A DNA stretch of 64,000 nucleotides, from the NCBI GenBank assembly GCA_000752675.2, contig LM994625.1:489940-553939 (forward strand), given 5' to 3'. The DNA is from a bacterium OL-1. GTDB taxonomy: Bacteria > Actinomycetota > Coriobacteriia > Coriobacteriales > Atopobiaceae. The notes below the pieces were generated by a model. It was not told where the DNA came from, made no database searches, and saw nothing but the letters and a program-made list of their open reading frames with translations. This document shows positions 60,131 to 64,000 of the stretch, piece by piece. Position 1 is the first letter of the stretch. The number at the start of each line of letters is the position of its first letter. A program made the position numbers and the translations under genes.

Positions 60131-61357
60131 CTAGAAGTTCACCGGCTCGTCGTAGTAGCAGCACTTGAGAATCTTCTCGAAGTCCTCTGCCTTGGTTTCG
60201 CGCGGGTTCTCGGGCGTGCAGGCATCCTGGACTGCGTTGGCAGCAATGGTGGGCAGCTTCTCGAGGAACTCCTTCTCGGAGACCATAACGGGCTCGCCGG
60301 TCTCGTCTGCCTTAACGCCACCGTTGGCGTAGTTGTTGATGCTCTGCGGGATGTGCAGCTCGTCGTTCATGCTGCGAATCTTCTCCACCAGAGAGTCGAT
60401 GAGCTGGTCGTCGGTGGTGCCAGGAAGGTGCAGGATCTCCTTGGCAACATAGGCATAGCGCTCGTGAGCGCGCGGGTCCTTGGAGTTCCACTGGATGGCC
60501 TTGCCCAGATACATGGCATTGGCGGCACCGTGAATGATGTGGCCGTTCTCAAACGCAGCGCCAGTCTTGTGGGCCATGGAGTGCACGATGCCAAGCAGAC
60601 CCGAGGAGAAGGCCAAGCCGGCCAGGCACTGGGCCTCGTGCATGTGCTTGCGGCCCTCATGATCGCCGGTGTAGGAGACGGGCAGCCACTGCGTAATCTC
60701 ACGGATGCCGTGCAGCGCGTCGGCGTCGGTGAACATGGAGGCTGCTGTCGAGACGTACGCCTCGAGACAGTGCGTAAGGGCATCCATACCGGTGTGTGCG
60801 CAGAGCTTCTGAGGCATGGAGTAGGTGAGCTCGGGGTCGACGATGGCAACGTCAGGCGTGATGTTGAAGTCTGCCAGCGGGTACTTAATGCCATGCTCGT
60901 AGTCGGTAATGACCGAGAAGGCCGTTACCTCGGTAGCGGTGCCGGAAGTGGAGCTAATAGCGCAGAAGTGAGCCTTGTGGCGCAGCTCGGGGAACGAGAA
61001 CGGCTGAATGATGTTATCGAACTTCTCGTCGGGATACTCGTAGAAGACCCACATGGCCTTCGCGGCGTCGATAGGCGAGCCTCCGCCGATGGCAACAATC
61101 CAGTCCGGGCCAAAGTCCTGCATGAACTTGGCGCCCTTCTGCACCGTCTCGATGGACGGGTCGGACTCGACGCCCTCGAACAGCTTGACCTCAAAGCCAG
61201 CATCCTCCAGGTCCTTCTGAACGTCCTGCAGGAAGCCGCCGCGACGCATGCTGTGGCCACCGGAGACGATGACGGCCTTCTTGCCCTTGAGGTTCTTCAC
61301 CTCGTGGCGAGCGCCCTCACCAAAGTACAGGTCACGCGGGTTGGTAAAACGTCCCAT
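60131..61357 (-). CDS. Iron-containing alcohol dehydrogenase
   Basis: A 408-residue group III alcohol dehydrogenase. It has the NAD(P)-binding GGGSPIDAAKA and metal-binding regions around HTGMDALTHCLEAYVST and GIVHSMAHKTGAAFENGHI. These enzymes reduce aldehydes such as acetaldehyde or butyraldehyde. The gene follows deoC on the same strand across the repeat and could reduce acetaldehyde made by DeoC, but the substrate is not shown. GGAGGATG precedes the ATG. Confidence 0.87.
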   Translation of the reverse strand: MGRFTNPRDLYFGEGARHEVKNLKGKKAVIVSGGHSMRRGGFLQDVQKDLEDAGFEVKLFEGVESDPSIETVQKGAKFMQDFGPDWIVAIGGGSPIDAAKAMWVFYEYPDEKFDNIIQPFSFPELRHKAHFCAISSTSGTATEVTAFSVITDYEHGIKYPLADFNITPDVAIVDPELTYSMPQKLCAHTGMDALTHCLEAYVSTAASMFTDADALHGIREITQWLPVSYTGDHEGRKHMHEAQCLAGLAFSSGLLGIVHSMAHKTGAAFENGHIIHGAANAMYLGKAIQWNSKDPRAHERYAYVAKEILHLPGTTDDQLIDSLVEKIRSMNDELHIPQSINNYANGGVKADETGEPVMVSEKEFLEKLPTIAANAVQDACTPENPRETKAEDFEKILKCCYYDEPVNF

Positions 61358-61674
61358 AGCACATCCTCCAATTCACCGGCCGCCACCGATGGCGGCAAAT
61401 GCCTGAGAAGACCCCTCGGCCTTCCCTGATGCCCTACCTGGAACAACTTGAAGCCGGACGAGCAGCAAAAAACGCACCGCCAGTCCGAACCTGAATGCGG
61501 CCCCATCCTATCAGATAGACGCCAGCGAGAGGCCACTTACGGCAGGCGGCTTCGCGCAGGAACAAGGCCGTATCCCTGCTCCACCGACGTCCATACCCTT
61601 GGTCTTCTCCGACACCCCGCTGTGACTAAAACTACATATTTTCATCACATTTTGAAGCAGGAGGAATACGGGAA
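61358..61674. other. Non-coding gap upstream of the alcohol dehydrogenase
   Basis: Just over 300 bp with no recognised gene, RNA or long repeat. The dehydrogenase promoter must lie here, but no strong -35/-10 pair stood out. Confidence 0.5.
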
Positions 61675-61705
61675 GGGCGTCCGATGCCACCGGCACCAGA
61701 CGCCC
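61675..61705 (-). terminator. cstA hairpin terminator
   Basis: GGGCGTC/GACGCCC with an inner GGTGCC/GGCATC pairing makes a two-part stem 26 nt past the cstA stop. The following TTCCCGTATT is only a weak U-tract. Confidence 0.6.
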
Positions 61706-61731
61706 AGCCAAACACTCTGCGAGAACCCGCC

Positions 61732-63588
61732 TTACGCAGTGACCTCGGTCTTGGTGTCCACCGCAACGTCGCGCTTGGACTCCTCAACGTGCTTGCGGCC
61801 AAGCTCAGACCACTCGGGCTCCTCGTCGGGAATGGAGCCAGGCTTCTTGGTGAAGAGCTCCTTCAGGCAGTTGTACGCCACGATGACACCCAGGACCACA
61901 ATCAGGATGGCGATTACGAGCTGCAGACCCTTGGTCGCGATCACCGCAAAAGACTGGTCGGCGGCAACGGCAGTCCAGCAGCCATAGATGCTCATGCCAA
62001 GCGACGTGAAGGTGCATGCGAGCAGGAATGCCACGGGCACGTAGAGCATCCAACCCTTGCGACCAGTGCACTTGCAGAAGACGGCGAGAGTGATCATGGT
62101 CATGCCGCCAAGCAGCTGGTTGGAAGCGCCAAACAGCGGCCAGATGTTGAGGTAGCCGCCAAAGCACAGGGCGATGCCCAGGACCAGCGTGACAGCGATG
62201 GAGAAGGCCGTGTTGGTGACGACCTTGCGGGCACCGGACTGCTCGGAAGAGCGGGAGGCGGCGTCGTTGGTCTCGTAGAAGAACTCCTGCCAGCTGGTGC
62301 GACCAATACGGGCAACGGCATCAACGGAGGTGAGTGCCAGCGCAGAGACGTTCATGGTCATGAAGACCGTAGCAAACGTGGCGTTGAAGCCCATGAGCTC
62401 CATACCGCGAGCAACGCCGGCGGCGAAGATCTGGAACGGCGTTGAAGCGGTGCCAGCGTTGAGGGCGCCCGTGCCGGCGGTATTCATGTCACCAAACATG
62501 ATGCCAGCGGTCACGATGGCAAGCACGCCCACAAAGGACTCGAGGACCATGGCGCCGTAGCCAACGGGAAGCATGTGGGTCTCGTTGGAAATCTGCTTAG
62601 AGGAGGTGCCGGAAGAGACAAGGCTGTGGAAGCCGGACAGGGCACCGCAGGCAACAGAGACGAACAGAACCGGGAAGAGGTAGTTGCCCTTAGCTGCCAG
62701 GGCGTCGAGCGTCTCGGAGCTCACAACCATCGGCGCCGTTATAGTGGCCTGGCCATTGATGCCCAGCGCGATGATGCCGAGGACGGCGCACGCGATCATG
62801 GCGACCATCATGATGGTCGTAAGGAAGTCACGTGGGGTCTTGAGCGTCTGGATGGGCATGGCGCTTGCGAGAATCAGGTAGAGCGTCACGACGGCAATCC
62901 AGCCAGTGGCGTTGAGGTAAATCGGGAACACCATGCCAAGCGCAAAGGGAACCGCGATGCACGCAAGGGCAAACAGGAACTTTGCAACGCCCTTGAGGTC
63001 CCACTTGCGGCACGCCCACCCAAAGAAGATGGCGGAGAAGGTGAGCAAGATGGAGATGGTACCCGCGCAGCCACCGGCGTAGGACTTGGCGAAGTCAACG
63101 GAACCATCGGCAGCAGCGGTGGTAGCAAACGTGCCCGCCACCATCGAGACGAACGCAGCGATGACAATGCAGCAGAACAGCCACGAGAAGGCCAGGAACA
63201 GATGGCGACCGGTCCTGCCAATGTACTTCTCGATAAGCTGGCCAAGCGACTTGCCGTTGTTCTTGACAGAAGCATACAGGGCACCAAAGTCATGAACGGC
63301 GCCAAAGAAAATGCCGCCAACAAGGACCCAGAGAAGCACGGGGAGCCAGCCAAACATCATGGCGACAATGGTGCCCGTGACAGGGCCTGCGCCACAAATC
63401 GAGGAGAACTGGTGGGCAAACACGGAGAAGCGCTGCGCAGGCGAGAAGTCCTTGCCGTCCTCCATGCGGACCGCAGGGGTGAGGACCTCGGGATCGACGC
63501 CCCATGACTTAGCTAGCCAGCGCCCGTACCCGAGGTAGCCAATAATCAGGACCACCGCACTTATCAAGATGATCGTGATGCCATTCAT
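61732..63588 (-). CDS. cstA: CstA-family transporter (carbon starvation protein)
   Basis: CstA proteins are multi-spanning importers; the E. coli protein takes up pyruvate and also peptides. The 618-residue product has many hydrophobic helices, with the conserved N-terminal blocks RFSVFAHQFSSICGAGPVTG and GAVHDFGALYAS. The cytosolic C-terminus is charged and ends with KTEVTA. AAGGAGGTAAG precedes the ATG. A repeat-rich regulatory region lies upstream, shared with a plus-strand gene beyond the window. No btsS/btsR two-component system was seen nearby. Confidence 0.94.
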   Translation of the reverse strand: MNGITIILISAVVLIIGYLGYGRWLAKSWGVDPEVLTPAVRMEDGKDFSPAQRFSVFAHQFSSICGAGPVTGTIVAMMFGWLPVLLWVLVGGIFFGAVHDFGALYASVKNNGKSLGQLIEKYIGRTGRHLFLAFSWLFCCIVIAAFVSMVAGTFATTAAADGSVDFAKSYAGGCAGTISILLTFSAIFFGWACRKWDLKGVAKFLFALACIAVPFALGMVFPIYLNATGWIAVVTLYLILASAMPIQTLKTPRDFLTTIMMVAMIACAVLGIIALGINGQATITAPMVVSSETLDALAAKGNYLFPVLFVSVACGALSGFHSLVSSGTSSKQISNETHMLPVGYGAMVLESFVGVLAIVTAGIMFGDMNTAGTGALNAGTASTPFQIFAAGVARGMELMGFNATFATVFMTMNVSALALTSVDAVARIGRTSWQEFFYETNDAASRSSEQSGARKVVTNTAFSIAVTLVLGIALCFGGYLNIWPLFGASNQLLGGMTMITLAVFCKCTGRKGWMLYVPVAFLLACTFTSLGMSIYGCWTAVAADQSFAVIATKGLQLVIAILIVVLGVIVAYNCLKELFTKKPGSIPDEEPEWSELGRKHVEESKRDVAVDTKTEVTA

Positions 63589-63694
63589 GTCGTCTTACCT
63601 CCTTAGGGTAGGGCGCTGCGGACCGTTTCCGCTGTTTGCGCTCGGTGGGCGGCATGGTACAACCTTGAGATGAAATTGAATGTCTGTCTAACGC

Positions 63695-63895
63695 CAATAA
63701 TTATTGGATATTTTTTACAGAATCTGGATATTTTTGGATATCTTTCAAATAAATTCTCTTGTTATTGGATATTATTCGCTAGTTCAAAAAACCGTTCGCA
63801 ATAGCGCTCCCTGGAAACATTCTCCAAGATGTAATCGTTAGGGAACTCGTTTCGAAACATTTTTCAACCGTTCACCGTATTTTGATAACCGTTCA
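63695..63895. promoter_or_regulatory. A/T-rich divergent regulatory region with phased repeats upstream of cstA
   Basis: A perfect 14-bp palindrome CCAATAATTATTGG (63695-63708) is followed by four copies of GGATAT at 63707, 63727, 63737 and 63768, spaced 20, 10 and 31 bp. The 12-mer TTATTGGATATT occurs twice, 61 bp apart. AACCGTTC appears at 63790, 63866 and 63887, the last two 21 bp apart, and GTTTCGAAAC at 63849-63858. The window ends with CGAAAGGAGG, a ribosome binding site for a plus-strand gene that starts outside. Confidence 0.65.
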
Positions 63896-64000
63896 AAGCA
63901 TTTGAGAGATTGCGATTATCGAATGCGGGCAGGTTGGCAAGTTACCCGTGGCGTCCTTGTCGTGCCACGCATGGGATACCATGAGAGCGACGAAAGGAGG

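Overview
The window reads as a chromosomal segment of a high-GC actinobacterium, most likely class Coriobacteriia (Olsenella/Collinsella-type). This is inferred from the actinobacterial RpoB/RpoC, GTG and TTG starts, fermentative and glycyl-radical genes, and a gene order close to the origin-proximal order of Bacillus. No phage, integrase, insertion-sequence transposase or CRISPR array was seen.

Layout. About 1-20 kb is the translation/transcription core on the minus strand. Reading leftwards it runs tRNA-Thr, tRNA-Tyr, tRNA-Thr, tRNA-Met, tuf, rpmG, tRNA-Trp, secE, nusG, rplK, rplA, L10 leader, rplJ, rplL, rpoB, rpoC. A small insert then separates it from rpsL-rpsG: a membrane protein of uncertain end, a zinc-type arsR, cadA and gldA. 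About 20-33.6 kb, also minus, carries tatA-like, greA, lysS, clpC, disA, ispD, ispF, a secreted protein, cysS, rlmB and rae1. This largely follows the Bacillus order clpC-disA-ispD-ispF-cysS-rlmB-rae1-secE-nusG-rplKAJL-rpoBC-rpsL-rpsG, without ctsR, mcsAB, radA or mini-RNase III. About 33.7-45.4 kb holds housekeeping genes on both strands: a spermidine-synthase-like protein, a GH13 enzyme, Nudix and HAD hydrolases, an alkyltransferase-like protein, ispE, veg, an M24 peptidase, nagB, rdgB, rph and murE.

About 45.4-61.4 kb is a nucleoside salvage and catabolism island. The minus-strand set deoB, deoD, BMP lipoprotein, ABC ATPase, two permeases, cdd and pdp imports and splits nucleosides. The divergent plus-strand set is a PfkB kinase with an N-terminal DNA-binding domain, a Crp/Fnr regulator, a YjjI-family glycyl radical enzyme and its YjjW activase. 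deoC and an iron alcohol dehydrogenase follow on the minus strand. DeoC would release acetaldehyde and glyceraldehyde-3-phosphate, and the dehydrogenase could dispose of the acetaldehyde. A CstA transporter and a repeat-rich regulatory region close the window.

Standout features are a lysyl-tRNA synthetase fused to a complete COG2316-like HD hydrolase, a beta subunit whose fork-loop-2 segment is replaced by a longer unrelated sequence, a beta-prime subunit with an alpha-CTD-like helix-hairpin-helix module near its C-terminus, and a TatA-like protein ending in a zinc ribbon. Also notable are the YjjI/YjjW pair inside a deo cluster, a 148-nt inverted repeat upstream of deoC, and a palindromic repeat family attached to gene ends.
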